Shown one piece after another: positions 1-8,180 of a DNA stretch of 35,788 bases (positions within the stretch are counted from its first letter, which is position 1; every line of letters begins with the position of its first letter). A program made the position numbers and the translations under genes. A model generated the notes under the pieces. It did not search any database and was not told where the DNA came from. It was given only the letters and a program-made list of their open reading frames with translations. This DNA comes from Sulfurimonas sp. (GTDB lineage: Bacteria; Campylobacterota; Campylobacteria; Campylobacterales; Sulfurimonadaceae): positions 1 to 35,788 of the forward strand of contig QNZS01000014.1 in assembly GCA_003978465.1 (NCBI GenBank), in the 5' to 3' direction.

Positions 1-178
1 TTCAATGATCTCAAACTGTCTCTTAACTCTTCAACATGAAGGGCTCGTAACCTCGTTTTAAACAAGGTGTCTCTGTTTGTGGATGGGAATTATAGGGTCA
101 TACTACTTAGAGTTTGCTTAAGTTGTGGAAGGAATTGGAAAGACTTTTTAGTTTATTCTTATTGCACCTAAATAGCGG
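1..178 (-). other. Non-coding left edge, possible stable-RNA operon leader
   Basis: No convincing ORF is seen between the left edge and the end of mnmA. Read on the minus strand, a TATAAT box (89-94) is followed by a short C-rich stretch. About 15 bases past the predicted start comes a hairpin with arms at 50-57 and 61-68 (8 pairs with one G-T, loop of 3). The layout (strong -10, no SD followed by an ATG, structured leader) suggests a stable-RNA leader, perhaps of an rRNA operon, transcribed out of the window to the left. The rRNA idea is inference, because no mature rRNA sequence lies in the window. No rho-independent terminator for mnmA was found here. Confidence 0.4.
89..94 (-). promoter_or_regulatory. 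Candidate sigma-70 -10 box, leftward
   Basis: A perfect TATAAT lies on the minus strand. No good -35 is seen 16-18 bases upstream, which is common in Campylobacterota. It would start a transcript near position 82 running off the left edge. Confidence 0.45.
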
Positions 179-1204
179 CTAGGATTTACAAATCCAGCCA
201 CCACCGATAAGTTTATTATCATCATAAAATACAGCAGCTTGACCAACTGCCACACCAAAAACACCATCATGTAAAGTCACTGATGCTTTGCCATCTTTAA
301 TTACTACATGACAATTAACTGCTGTTGTTCTATATCTAAGTTTGACTGTTGTATTAAACTCTGTTTCATCATTAAACATATTAAGATTGTCTAGTTCTAC
401 AGAGTAACAAGCTAAGTCCTCTTTTTTACCAACAACAATCTGGTTTTTTACGGGGTCAATACTAAGAACAAAGTGAGGATCATGTGCACCACGAACAGTA
501 AAACCTTTACGTTTTCCAATCGTATAGTGCATATAACCTTTATGCTCGCCCACTACATTGCCCTCTTTATCAAGAACATCCCCTGGGTTATCTACTTCCA
601 CATGTTTTTTTAACACATCAGTATATGTTGTCTCTACAAAACATATTTCACTTGACTCAGGCTGAGATGAAAAAGATTCTAAACCTTCTATAGAAGCTGC
701 TTTTGCTTTAATATCTTTCTTATGAAGTTCACCTAATGGAAACTTCAATCTAGGTAGCATTTCTTTTTTTACATAAAATAGAAAGTAACTTTGATCTTTT
801 GTATCATCATCTGCTTGATAAAAATACTCACCATCTGTTTTGATATAATGACCAGTAGCTAAATACTTAGCACCAATCTCATCAGCAAAGTCTATCATTG
901 CACCAAACTTCATTGTACGATTACAAAGTGCACATGGATTTGGTGTTTTACCCTCAGCATAAGTGTCAATAAAAGGTTGATATACATTTTTCTTGAATTT
1001 TTCTTGTAAATCTAATACATGTAGTTTTACACCAATCTTATCAGCAGCTTTTTGTGCACGAGCTTGGTGAATCTCATGATAACCTGGTTTTGAGTGAAGT
1101 TTCATATATAAACCCTCTACCTCGTAACCCTCATCTTTTAACATTAATGTCGTTATGGTGGAATCTACACCACCACTCATTCCAACTAGTACTTTTTCTT
1201 TCAT
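179..1204 (-). CDS. mnmA: tRNA-specific 2-thiouridylase MnmA
   Basis: This enzyme thiolates U34 at position 2 in tRNA-Lys, tRNA-Glu and tRNA-Gln, using ATP and a persulfide sulfur. The 341-aa product has the N-type ATP pyrophosphatase loop GMSGGVDS at residues 8-15. The conserved NPCALCNR segment carries C91 and C94; C94 aligns with the first catalytic cysteine of the family. The second, C188, lies in SSEICFVE. Length is slightly below the E. coli enzyme, as usual in this phylum. The ATG start shares one base with the TAA of the LOG gene upstream and has a strong GAGGAA ribosome site. It is the last gene of the flagellar operon. Two of its substrate tRNAs, Lys(TTT) and Glu, sit at the other end of the window. 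Confidence 0.96.
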   Translation of the reverse strand: MKEKVLVGMSGGVDSTITTLMLKDEGYEVEGLYMKLHSKPGYHEIHQARAQKAADKIGVKLHVLDLQEKFKKNVYQPFIDTYAEGKTPNPCALCNRTMKFGAMIDFADEIGAKYLATGHYIKTDGEYFYQADDDTKDQSYFLFYVKKEMLPRLKFPLGELHKKDIKAKAASIEGLESFSSQPESSEICFVETTYTDVLKKHVEVDNPGDVLDKEGNVVGEHKGYMHYTIGKRKGFTVRGAHDPHFVLSIDPVKNQIVVGKKEDLACYSVELDNLNMFNDETEFNTTVKLRYRTTAVNCHVVIKDGKASVTLHDGVFGVAVGQAAVFYDDNKLIGGGWICKS

Positions 1205-1941
1205 TATTTCCTCAAACTTGATAAAGACTTATAATAACTTGTATCCTTAAGTCCTATATTTTCTAAAACTTCTACTTGATTCAATAGCGAAACTTCTATC
1301 TCATCTACTACATCTACCAAATCATCTGTTAAACATATGATCTCTAAATCTTCTTGATCAATCATACCCTCATCCAAAAGCTTCTCTTTTATAAATTGTA
1401 ATAAAGGTTGATAAAATTCACTACCAATCAAAAAAATTTTCACACCAGTCACTTTTCTTGTTTGCACTAAAGTTAATGCTTCAAAAAGTTCATCTAACGT
1501 TCCAAAGCCACCAGGGAAAATAACATAAGCCATTGAGTACTTTACAAGCATCACTTTACGTGAAAAAAAGTAATCAAATGTAAGCTCTTTACTTGTGTAT
1601 TTATTTAATTTTTGCTCAAAAGGAAGATCAATGTTTAATCCTATAGATTCTACATCATGCTTATGTGCACCTTTATTAGCGGCTTCCATTATACCAGGAC
1701 CACCACCAGTCATGATATTATATCCCCTTCCAGCTAAAAGCGAAGCTAGTTTTTTTGCCTGATTATAATATTTAGAATCTTTTGTAGTTCTAGCACTTCC
1801 AAAGATAGTAACAGTAGGGCCTAAGTCACAAAGCTCATCAAAACCTTTAACAAAGTCAGCAATAATTTTAGAAACACTCCATACATCTGCTGACTTTATA
1901 TCCTTGATATACTTTTTTGTTAATTCATTTTGTTTATTCAT
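1204..1941 (-). CDS. LOG family protein (TIGR00730-type nucleotide phosphoribohydrolase)
   Basis: The 245-aa product carries the two signature motifs of LOG (Lonely Guy, lysine-decarboxylase-like) proteins: GGGPGIME at residues 79-86 and PGGFGTLDE at 143-151. Characterised LOG enzymes hydrolyse cytokinin-type or other nucleoside 5'-monophosphates to base plus ribose 5-phosphate. In bacteria some act in nucleotide turnover (PpnN-like), so the true substrate here is unknown. The older 'lysine decarboxylase' label is not supported. It starts 4 bases after fliY ends and shares one base with mnmA. It has no strong ribosome site of its own, so its translation is probably coupled to fliY. Confidence 0.85.
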   Translation of the reverse strand: MNKQNELTKKYIKDIKSADVWSVSKIIADFVKGFDELCDLGPTVTIFGSARTTKDSKYYNQAKKLASLLAGRGYNIMTGGGPGIMEAANKGAHKHDVESIGLNIDLPFEQKLNKYTSKELTFDYFFSRKVMLVKYSMAYVIFPGGFGTLDELFEALTLVQTRKVTGVKIFLIGSEFYQPLLQFIKEKLLDEGMIDQEDLEIICLTDDLVDVVDEIEVSLLNQVEVLENIGLKDTSYYKSLSSLRK

Positions 1942-1945
1942 AATT

Positions 1946-2818
1946 TTATGAATTTAACTGTGATAGTCGTTCTTTTTTAGTTCCAATTGTTGTAATTTGC
2001 ACACCGAAATTTCCATCAACAATTACAACTTCACCCTCAGCTATTACATGGTTATCAACTAAAATCTCTAGTGGATCATTTGCAAGTTGATTTAATTCAA
2101 TTACTGAACCTATATCCATATTTAAAACATCTTTTAATAACATGCTTTTTTTACCAATTCGTACTCTTACAGGAAGTTTTACATCCATAATTAGAGCTAT
2201 ATTATTTAACTCCCCCTTATTGAGCGAAATATTTTCAGATGACATACCACCACTAGAGTCAAGATATTCACTTCCAATATCAGCTATTTTAGGTTCACTT
2301 ATATACTTTCCATCAAAGGCATCATTCAGTTTCTCATCAATAATGAACATAAATAGGGAGTCTAATGACTCAAAAGTAAATTTGTAAACATACATTTTAG
2401 CATAGTCTTCTAAACTTACTTCCCCTGTATCTGTAATATTTTCAACACTTGAAACACTAAAAAAGAGAACCGGTAACTCTTTTTGTCCAGAGAGTGAAGT
2501 TGCAATTGCACCAAAAATATTTGATACAACTTCTTTTAGTGCATCCATATCATCTTGGTTCACACTGTCTCTCTCACTTAGCTCTTCGCCCATCATCATA
2601 TCAGAAAGGTGAGCTACTAACTTTAGTGGTACAGCAATCATCAAATTTGCATCCAGATCACCACTAACACTCAACTTAACAAGAGCAATAGAAGGAGCAA
2701 TATTTGAGATGATACTTAATTCTTGTTCTTCTTTTAACTCTATAGATGGAGCTACTCCAATAAGTGCTTTAATAGTTGCACTAGTTTCATCTTCAAATAG
2801 TTTTATAAACTCATGCAT
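1946..2818 (-). CDS. fliY: Flagellar motor switch protein FliY
   Basis: FliY is a C-ring switch component that contributes the FliN-type surface to the motor. The 290-aa product has a CheC-like middle region (roughly residues 20-180) and a C-terminal SpoA/FliN domain (about 205-285) containing the LPVRVRIGKKSMLLKDVLNM stretch and ending near GNFGVQITTI. The CheC-like region contains KEVVSNIFGAI, where the canonical E-x2-N phosphatase signature seems shifted by one residue, so CheY-P phosphatase activity is uncertain. The gene overlaps the end of fliM by 8 bases, and LOG follows after 4 bases. Having FliY rather than only FliN is typical of Campylobacterota. Confidence 0.92.
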   Translation of the reverse strand: MHEFIKLFEDETSATIKALIGVAPSIELKEEQELSIISNIAPSIALVKLSVSGDLDANLMIAVPLKLVAHLSDMMMGEELSERDSVNQDDMDALKEVVSNIFGAIATSLSGQKELPVLFFSVSSVENITDTGEVSLEDYAKMYVYKFTFESLDSLFMFIIDEKLNDAFDGKYISEPKIADIGSEYLDSSGGMSSENISLNKGELNNIALIMDVKLPVRVRIGKKSMLLKDVLNMDIGSVIELNQLANDPLEILVDNHVIAEGEVVIVDGNFGVQITTIGTKKERLSQLNS

Positions 2819-3914
2819 TATTAAACTCCTCTAAATTATCTTCTTGTATATCATCTATAACTTCTTTTGTGCCTAGAATTTCATTTTGACGTTCTTTTTC
2901 AAAGTTTTCTAAGGCACGTTTTACAGCATCTTTTTCTGTATCTATTACTTCAGTAATCGAAATAGATTTTCTAAAACGGCGTAGTCCTATTTCCCCAAAA
3001 AATCTCTTTTTTCCATCTATGCTCACAGTAACAATATCATCTGCTACACTTGAGAGTCTTAGTACATCACCCACCTGCAACTCTAATATATCAGCTAATG
3101 TTAAATCTGCATTCCCTAAGTTCGCTTCAATATCTACCTTAGCACCACCAAGGAGTACCCGAAGCTCTGTGTTTCGACTTTTTTTAGAACTTCCCTCATT
3201 TAACATCAAGTCATGAGATCCAAGTTTTGGTAGTACTCGCTCTAGCGCAATAACTGGATAACATACATTCATTATACCAGAGCTCTCTCCAATAATAATC
3301 TCCATAACAACCATAACAACAATTTCATTTTGTGCAACAATTTGAACAACATTAGGACTTGACTCTTGAGACTCAATTGTTGGAGAAATGTCCATAACTG
3401 GTTTCCAAGCCTCTTTAAGTGTACTCATCATAACGTGTAAGATTGTTTCAAAAAGTGAACATTCTATATCTGAAAACTCACGAGAGCTATCAAAAGATTC
3501 ACCATTCCCACCAAGTAAACGGTCAAGCATTGGAAAAGAGATAGAGGGATTAATTTCAAGAATTCCACTTCCTTCAAGCGGTTCAAGAGAAAAAATATTA
3601 AATGAAGTTGGCTTAGATATAGACATCAAGAATTCACCATATGACATTTGATCTACTGAATGAAGCTTTATCTCAACTATGGAACGCATAATAGCTGAAA
3701 TTTGTGAGGCTAAATTTCTTGCCATTTTATCGTGTACACTACGAAAAGCACGAAGTTGTTCTTTTGAGACTTTATTTGGTCTCTTAAAGTCATATGGTGT
3801 AACTTGTCGCTGGGAGAGAAATTCTTCTTCCCCAGTTTCCAGGACATCATCATCTTCATCAACTACGACATCCAGTAGTGCATCAATCTCTTCTTGTGAA
3901 AGTATATCTGCCAT
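2811..3914 (-). CDS. fliM: Flagellar motor switch protein FliM
   Basis: FliM is the C-ring protein that binds phosphorylated CheY and switches rotation direction. The 367-aa product starts MADILSQEEIDALLD, the classic N-terminal CheY-binding EIDALL motif. A conserved FliM middle domain follows (about 45-230), then a C-terminal SpoA domain (about 245-320). It ends in an acidic tail. The ATG lies one base after the stop of fliA, and the 3' end overlaps fliY by 8 bases, so the switch proteins are translationally linked to sigma-28. Confidence 0.96.
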   Translation of the reverse strand: MADILSQEEIDALLDVVVDEDDDVLETGEEEFLSQRQVTPYDFKRPNKVSKEQLRAFRSVHDKMARNLASQISAIMRSIVEIKLHSVDQMSYGEFLMSISKPTSFNIFSLEPLEGSGILEINPSISFPMLDRLLGGNGESFDSSREFSDIECSLFETILHVMMSTLKEAWKPVMDISPTIESQESSPNVVQIVAQNEIVVMVVMEIIIGESSGIMNVCYPVIALERVLPKLGSHDLMLNEGSSKKSRNTELRVLLGGAKVDIEANLGNADLTLADILELQVGDVLRLSSVADDIVTVSIDGKKRFFGEIGLRRFRKSISITEVIDTEKDAVKRALENFEKERQNEILGTKEVIDDIQEDNLEEFNNA

Positions 3915-3915
3915 T

Positions 3916-4602
3916 TTATACTCCTATACTTTCTTTAATTTTTTGTATAACCGACTTATGAATCTGAGAAATACGAGACTCAGTTATATCTAAAATATTA
4001 CTAATCTCTTTGAGTGTCAACTCTTCAAAATAATAGAGTTGAATAGTCATCTGTTCTCTCTCTTTATATGTACTTAAAATAGTTTTTATAACATCTATAA
4101 GTTGCTCTCTTTCTACTTTAGCTAAAGCTGCACCTTCATCACCAACATGAAGTTGGTCATGTAGAGGCATAACGGTATAAATACTTGAAGCGATACGTGC
4201 ATCATGTACCTTTTCAACACTTTCTTCTAACAACTCAGCCAGCTCTGTATCTGTTGGTTCTTCATCATGAGTCAAAAGATGTTCTTCTATTATAGCATCA
4301 ATGGATTTCACAAGTTTACGACTAGCACGGCTTAAGATATCTAAACTTCTCAAATAATCAAGCATCGAGCCATAGACTCTTTTTTTAGCATAGCCCCAAA
4401 AAGAATCATTCAATACTTCATCATAACGACGTGCAAGTTTGATTAGTACTTCTGTACCTATAGCTGAAAGATCTGATAAGTCAACACTACTTGGAAGCCT
4501 TTCTTTAAGACGGTAAGCCATGGCTTTAACTGCAGGAAGGTACTGAATTGCTAGTTCATCTTCTTTATGTTTTAAATCATTTGTATAGGTATTAGAGGTC
4601 AT
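3916..4602 (-). CDS. fliA: RNA polymerase sigma factor FliA (sigma-28)
   Basis: FliA directs transcription of late (class 3) flagellar genes such as flagellin. The 228-aa product has sigma-70 region 2 near residues 20-95 (including the VDLSDLSAIGTEVLIKLARRYD stretch, split here for reading: VDLSDL then SAIG), region 3 at about 95-160, and a clear region 4 helix-turn-helix at about 180-225 containing LTLKEISNILDITESRISQI. It overlaps the preceding 111-aa gene by 4 bases (ATGA) and ends one base before fliM. An FlgM anti-sigma factor is not encoded in the window. Confidence 0.95.
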   Translation of the reverse strand: MTSNTYTNDLKHKEDELAIQYLPAVKAMAYRLKERLPSSVDLSDLSAIGTEVLIKLARRYDEVLNDSFWGYAKKRVYGSMLDYLRSLDILSRASRKLVKSIDAIIEEHLLTHDEEPTDTELAELLEESVEKVHDARIASSIYTVMPLHDQLHVGDEGAALAKVEREQLIDVIKTILSTYKEREQMTIQLYYFEELTLKEISNILDITESRISQIHKSVIQKIKESIGV

Positions 4603-4934
4603 GCGACTTTTTCACCATAATCATCTGAGTTCATCTTAATAGCAGCATCAGTAATTTTAATTGCAGAATCTATTAAACGTTCACGCTTATTTATTTCTTT
4701 AACTAAGATATCTAAATCAGACTCATGTCTATCTCTAGGGAAAGAATATACCCTTCCTGTTAAGGTTTTATAATATAGGGCAATTATTATATGTGAGAAT
4801 AGATAAAAGAAGATTGTTATTAATGATGTATATATAAATAAACCACTAGCATCAAAGGATTTTAATATACCAAATATTATTCCTACAAAGAATCCCTGAA
4901 CTGTAAAAAAATAGACATAATTTTCACCTAACAT
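4599..4934 (-). CDS. Small two-TM membrane protein of the flagellar operon
   Basis: I do not recognise a functional domain. The 111-aa product has two hydrophobic spans, about residues 5-24 and 31-55. A charged cytoplasmic-looking tail follows with ERLIDSAIKITDAAIKMNSDD. A small membrane protein sits at the same place between flhG and fliA in Campylobacter jejuni as I recall it, so it is probably a conserved but uncharacterised member of the operon. It starts 18 bases after flhG and overlaps fliA by 4 bases. A role in flagellar assembly or placement is inferred from position only. Confidence 0.75.
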   Translation of the reverse strand: MLGENYVYFFTVQGFFVGIIFGILKSFDASGLFIYTSLITIFFYLFSHIIIALYYKTLTGRVYSFPRDRHESDLDILVKEINKRERLIDSAIKITDAAIKMNSDDYGEKVA

Positions 4935-4952
4935 TTACTACCCCAAATTCTA

Positions 4953-5837
4953 TTAAAAATGTTGTATAAGTCTCTTAAATAGACCAGAGAGACCACTTTC
5001 ATTGGAACTAACCAGCATATTTCGTTCCAGCTTCTTTAGTATTTTTATAACTATTACTTCTATATCTCTTGCTGGCTGAGAAGCCGGATACTGTGAACAA
5101 AAAAGTGCTCTTTGTTTTACGCAAGAAGAAACCTTTATATCTGTATTAATTTTACCTATCAGCTGAAGATTAAGATTTGACTTTATATTAGCATTTGCAA
5201 CTTTTTTAATTTTCTCAAATATCCCGATAGCCTCTTTTTCATTTTTTACTTGGTTCATAATCATACTCACATCATTACGAAGTGTTGCAATAGTTTTTAT
5301 AGTAGCATATGCATCTGTAATTGCAGCTGGATCTGGTACAGTTACTACTATAACATCATCTGCTATATTCAAAAACATCTGTATATGCTCCCCTATTCCT
5401 GCACCTGTATCAATAATCATAACATCAAGTTTATCTAAAATTTTTGCTTCTTCCATAAAACGTTCAAACAAAGCTAAATCCGAGTATTTTAATATCTCAT
5501 CACCACTCTCTCCTGGAATAAGAATTAAATTTCTCGTGATAGGAATTAAAATATCACTGACAGTCGCTTCACCTTTGAGCACATGTAAAATATTCTTCTT
5601 AATTTTAACATTAAACATCACATCAAGATTTGCAAGACCAATATCTGCATCAAAAATACCAACATTGAGTCCCTTTTGCGAAAGTGCATATGCCAGGTTT
5701 GAGCTAATCGTACTCTTCCCAACACCACCCTTACCACTTGTGATAGCAATAAAACGTGTCTTTTTAGATGTAGCTTTTAGCCCATTCGAACTTGATGCTA
5801 CTAACTCTTCAAGCTTTTGAGCTTGATGACCTATCAT
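4953..5837 (-). CDS. flhG: Flagellar number regulator FlhG (MinD-like ATPase)
   Basis: FlhG is a MinD/ParA-family ATPase that limits flagellar number and, in Campylobacter, also affects division-site placement. The 294-aa protein has the deviant Walker A GKGGVGKST at residues 35-43, the DADIGLANLD segment at about 63-72, and DTGAGIGEH as the Walker B/switch region. The N-terminal HQAQKLEELV resembles the DQAxxLR motif through which FlhG stimulates FlhF GTPase, but the first Asp is His. The C-terminus (LSGLFKRLIQHF) looks like an amphipathic membrane-targeting helix. Its start overlaps the end of flhF by 4 bases, so the pair is co-translated. Confidence 0.95.
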   Translation of the reverse strand: MIGHQAQKLEELVASSSNGLKATSKKTRFIAITSGKGGVGKSTISSNLAYALSQKGLNVGIFDADIGLANLDVMFNVKIKKNILHVLKGEATVSDILIPITRNLILIPGESGDEILKYSDLALFERFMEEAKILDKLDVMIIDTGAGIGEHIQMFLNIADDVIVVTVPDPAAITDAYATIKTIATLRNDVSMIMNQVKNEKEAIGIFEKIKKVANANIKSNLNLQLIGKINTDIKVSSCVKQRALFCSQYPASQPARDIEVIVIKILKKLERNMLVSSNESGLSGLFKRLIQHF

Positions 5838-7123
5838 ACTTTGCTCCTATTAAAACCATTAAGTAAACAGTCAACTAAAAAATCACTACTAGCACAGACC
5901 AAATCTTCGGGTACTTCTTGTCCAACTGAAAAGTAAGATATAGGTTTTTTTGTCTCATAACCGAGTGAAAATATATTTCCAAAACCCATAGTCTCATCTA
6001 ATTTTGTAAACATCAAACTATCAATTCCTAAGGTAGAAAAATTATCATATGTAACTTGCAAGTCTTCATACTTAATTGAACTTGGCATTACAAGTACTAC
6101 TTCTACTTCATACTCTGTACTATTAGCATCCAAACACTCATGAATTTTCTCTATTTTCCCCTTGTCATAAGGCGAAGAACCCATAGTGTCTATTAAAATA
6201 TAATCACAATAACGCAAAGAGTCTAAAGCACTTGTAAATTCTGGAGGATCGACCACAGTCTCAATACCTAGTTTCATCATTCTTGCATACTGCATTAACT
6301 GTTCAACTGCACCAATTCTATATGTATCAAGAACAACTAAACCTACCTTATACTTTTTTTGCATTAAAAAAGAGTAACGAGCTGCAAGTTTTGCAATACT
6401 TGTAGTTTTACCAACACCTGTTGGTCCAACAAGCATAATAACTTTTTTCGTGCCCATACTTAAAACTGGTTCTCTTCGTATTGGAACCATTTTACGTAGT
6501 ATTGTTTGAAAGTAGCGTTTGACCGTTACTGAGTTCTCACGCATTTTAAATGGCATATGCTCTAAAGTGATTTTCATCAACTCATCAAGATGTTTTTTAT
6601 TCATACCACTCTGAGAAGCTAGACGATAAATCTCAGCAAATTCTGCTGGTATTTGACTTGCAATATCTGGTCCTTTTTCATCCCAAAACATATTTTGAAT
6701 AATTTTAACTTTATCTGTAAGTTTATTTATTTCTGATTTTATCTCTTTCAGCTCTTTTGGTTCAGGTATGGGCACTACTTGTTTATATATTTCTCTTGAA
6801 GGTGTCATATACTCGGCAATTGGATCATCTGCTACTCTAGAGACTTTTGCTATCTGCTCCGCTGCATTAGAGAGATTAAAAAGGACATCTTGACTCTCTT
6901 CTTTTAGTGGTCGTTGCTGAGAAAGTGGTTTTGTAGCTTTTTTATATGTTGAGGGAAGTATATCTTCTTCTATCCCTATCACAATTTCATACAATGCTTC
7001 TTTTCCAAAAGCTTTTTTACGCACTTCTTTGGTCTCAATAAGCATACCCTCATCACCAATTTCAAGTTTCGCTTTTTTAAGTGCTTGAGATGGAGTAGAA
7101 CCTGTAAATGTTAATATTTTCAT
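5834..7123 (-). CDS. flhF: Flagellar placement GTPase FlhF
   Basis: FlhF is an SRP-family GTPase that fixes the polar site of flagellum assembly. The 429-aa product has a basic and variable B domain (about 1-150), the N domain and then the G domain. G1 is GPTGVGKT at 233-240. DTYRIGAVEQL lies near 266-276. G3 reads DTMGSS at 312-317 in place of the usual DTAGRS, and G4 is TKLDE at 373-377. The altered G3 may be a lineage trait. It overlaps both folK upstream and flhG downstream by 4 bases. Confidence 0.95.
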   Translation of the reverse strand: MKILTFTGSTPSQALKKAKLEIGDEGMLIETKEVRKKAFGKEALYEIVIGIEEDILPSTYKKATKPLSQQRPLKEESQDVLFNLSNAAEQIAKVSRVADDPIAEYMTPSREIYKQVVPIPEPKELKEIKSEINKLTDKVKIIQNMFWDEKGPDIASQIPAEFAEIYRLASQSGMNKKHLDELMKITLEHMPFKMRENSVTVKRYFQTILRKMVPIRREPVLSMGTKKVIMLVGPTGVGKTTSIAKLAARYSFLMQKKYKVGLVVLDTYRIGAVEQLMQYARMMKLGIETVVDPPEFTSALDSLRYCDYILIDTMGSSPYDKGKIEKIHECLDANSTEYEVEVVLVMPSSIKYEDLQVTYDNFSTLGIDSLMFTKLDETMGFGNIFSLGYETKKPISYFSVGQEVPEDLVCASSDFLVDCLLNGFNRSKV

Positions 7124-7608
7124 AAATACAGACCTGAAAGAGGAATAAGTACACTTTCACGCTCCATCCATGCAGGGTGAGGAAGTGTTAGCTTATCTGT
7201 ATTCATTACTAAATTATCGAAAAATATAATATCCAAATCTAATGTCCTTGGTGCGTTAGAAAAACTTCTTTTTCTACCAAATTTCTTCTCTAGTCTCATT
7301 AAATAATCTAGGAAAACTTTAGCATTCATTGATGTCTTTATCACGATAATTGTATTTAAGAAATCTCCTTGTTCCGTAAAACCAAAAGGAGGATTCTTCA
7401 AAATTAACGATGTTTGTGTAAGTACAACTCTTTTATCTTTTTGTATCTCAAAAAAAAGATGCTCAAAACGGCGTTGAACATCTCCAATATTTCCACCAAC
7501 ACCTACAACAACTTGATGTCTGTGCTGGCAAGTTTGTTTACTAAACCATGGAAAATGCTTTGAGGAGTAAACACTTAGTCTTTCACTTAAAGAGTGTTTT
7601 AAAGGCAT
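7120..7608 (-). CDS. folK: 2-amino-4-hydroxy-6-hydroxymethyldihydropteridine pyrophosphokinase
   Basis: FolK transfers pyrophosphate from ATP to 6-hydroxymethyl-7,8-dihydropterin in folate synthesis. The 162-aa product has the family motifs VGVGGNIGDVQRRF near residues 35-48, the LILKNPPFGFTEQGDFLN stretch, and the signature PRTLDLDIIFFD near 121-132 followed by LPHPAW. About 30 residues precede the usual N-terminus, so the true start could be internal, but no better ATG with a ribosome site is seen. It lies 9 bases after aroQ and overlaps flhF by 4 bases. The window also has folB at 27697. Confidence 0.93.
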   Translation of the reverse strand: MPLKHSLSERLSVYSSKHFPWFSKQTCQHRHQVVVGVGGNIGDVQRRFEHLFFEIQKDKRVVLTQTSLILKNPPFGFTEQGDFLNTIIVIKTSMNAKVFLDYLMRLEKKFGRKRSFSNAPRTLDLDIIFFDNLVMNTDKLTLPHPAWMERESVLIPLSGLYL

Positions 7609-7617
7609 AAATTATGC

Positions 7618-8082
7618 TTATTTAGCCTGAGCTTCTTGAGCTACTTTCATCTCATTCATAATTTGTAGCATACCCATCATTGCTAGGTGGTAACCAAAAG
7701 GACCAAAACCTACAACTGATGAAGTACATACTGGTGCGATCATATTCTCTTTTCTAAAATCTTCACGTCTGTGAATGTTTGAGATATGTACTTCAATAGT
7801 TGGAATACTTACAGCACTTATTGCATCACGAATAGCGATAGATGTGTGAGTATAAGCAGCTGCATTAATAATAATTCCATCAGCTTCACCATAACACTCT
7901 TGAACCTTGTCAACAAGTTCACCCTCTAAATTACTTTGAAAAAATTCTATTTCAGCAGCATTTTGATTTGCTACATCTTTCATCTGGGCATGTATTTGCT
8001 CTAGTTTCATTGGACCATAAATATTTTGTTCTCTTACACCTAGCATATTTAAGTTAGGACCTTGAATAACTACTATTTTCAT
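7618..8082 (-). CDS. aroQ: 3-dehydroquinate dehydratase, type II
   Basis: AroQ converts 3-dehydroquinate to 3-dehydroshikimate in the shikimate pathway. The 154-aa product matches the dodecameric type II family: [16 protein letters not shown] at 8-23 with the lid-loop Arg and Tyr, NAAAYTHTS in the middle, and [12 protein letters not shown] with the catalytic His. It is first in the flagellar operon. The ribosome site is AAAGG about 9 bases before ATG. A candidate -10 (TAAAAT, 8115-8120, minus) lies in the gap shared with the divergent mqnX. Confidence 0.96.
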   Translation of the reverse strand: MKIVVIQGPNLNMLGVREQNIYGPMKLEQIHAQMKDVANQNAAEIEFFQSNLEGELVDKVQECYGEADGIIINAAAYTHTSIAIRDAISAVSIPTIEVHISNIHRREDFRKENMIAPVCTSSVVGFGPFGYHLAMMGMLQIMNEMKVAQEAQAK

Positions 8083-8141
8083 TAATTAACCTTTGTATAG
8101 TCTTGTTTAGAGCCATTTTATCGAAATTAATATTAAAAGTG

Positions 8142-8147
8142 TATAAT
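8142..8147 (+). promoter_or_regulatory. -10 box for mqnX-sppA
   Basis: TATAAT within GTGTATAATC, 34 bases upstream of the preferred mqnX ATG. The same GTGTATAATC string occurs upstream of tyrA (34330). No -35 consensus is visible. Confidence 0.55.
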
Positions 8148-8180
8148 CAAGCTAATAGATTACAAATAAAGATGAGAAAA

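Noticed and set aside
3679..3993. A 104-aa plus-strand frame across the fliM/fliA junction
   Set aside because: It is antisense to two certain genes, has a Ser-rich product and no ribosome site.
8103..8180. Longer mqnX start at TTG 8103
   Set aside because: The extension overlaps the -10 box, adds residues unlike the family, and lacks a ribosome site; the ATG at 8181 is better.
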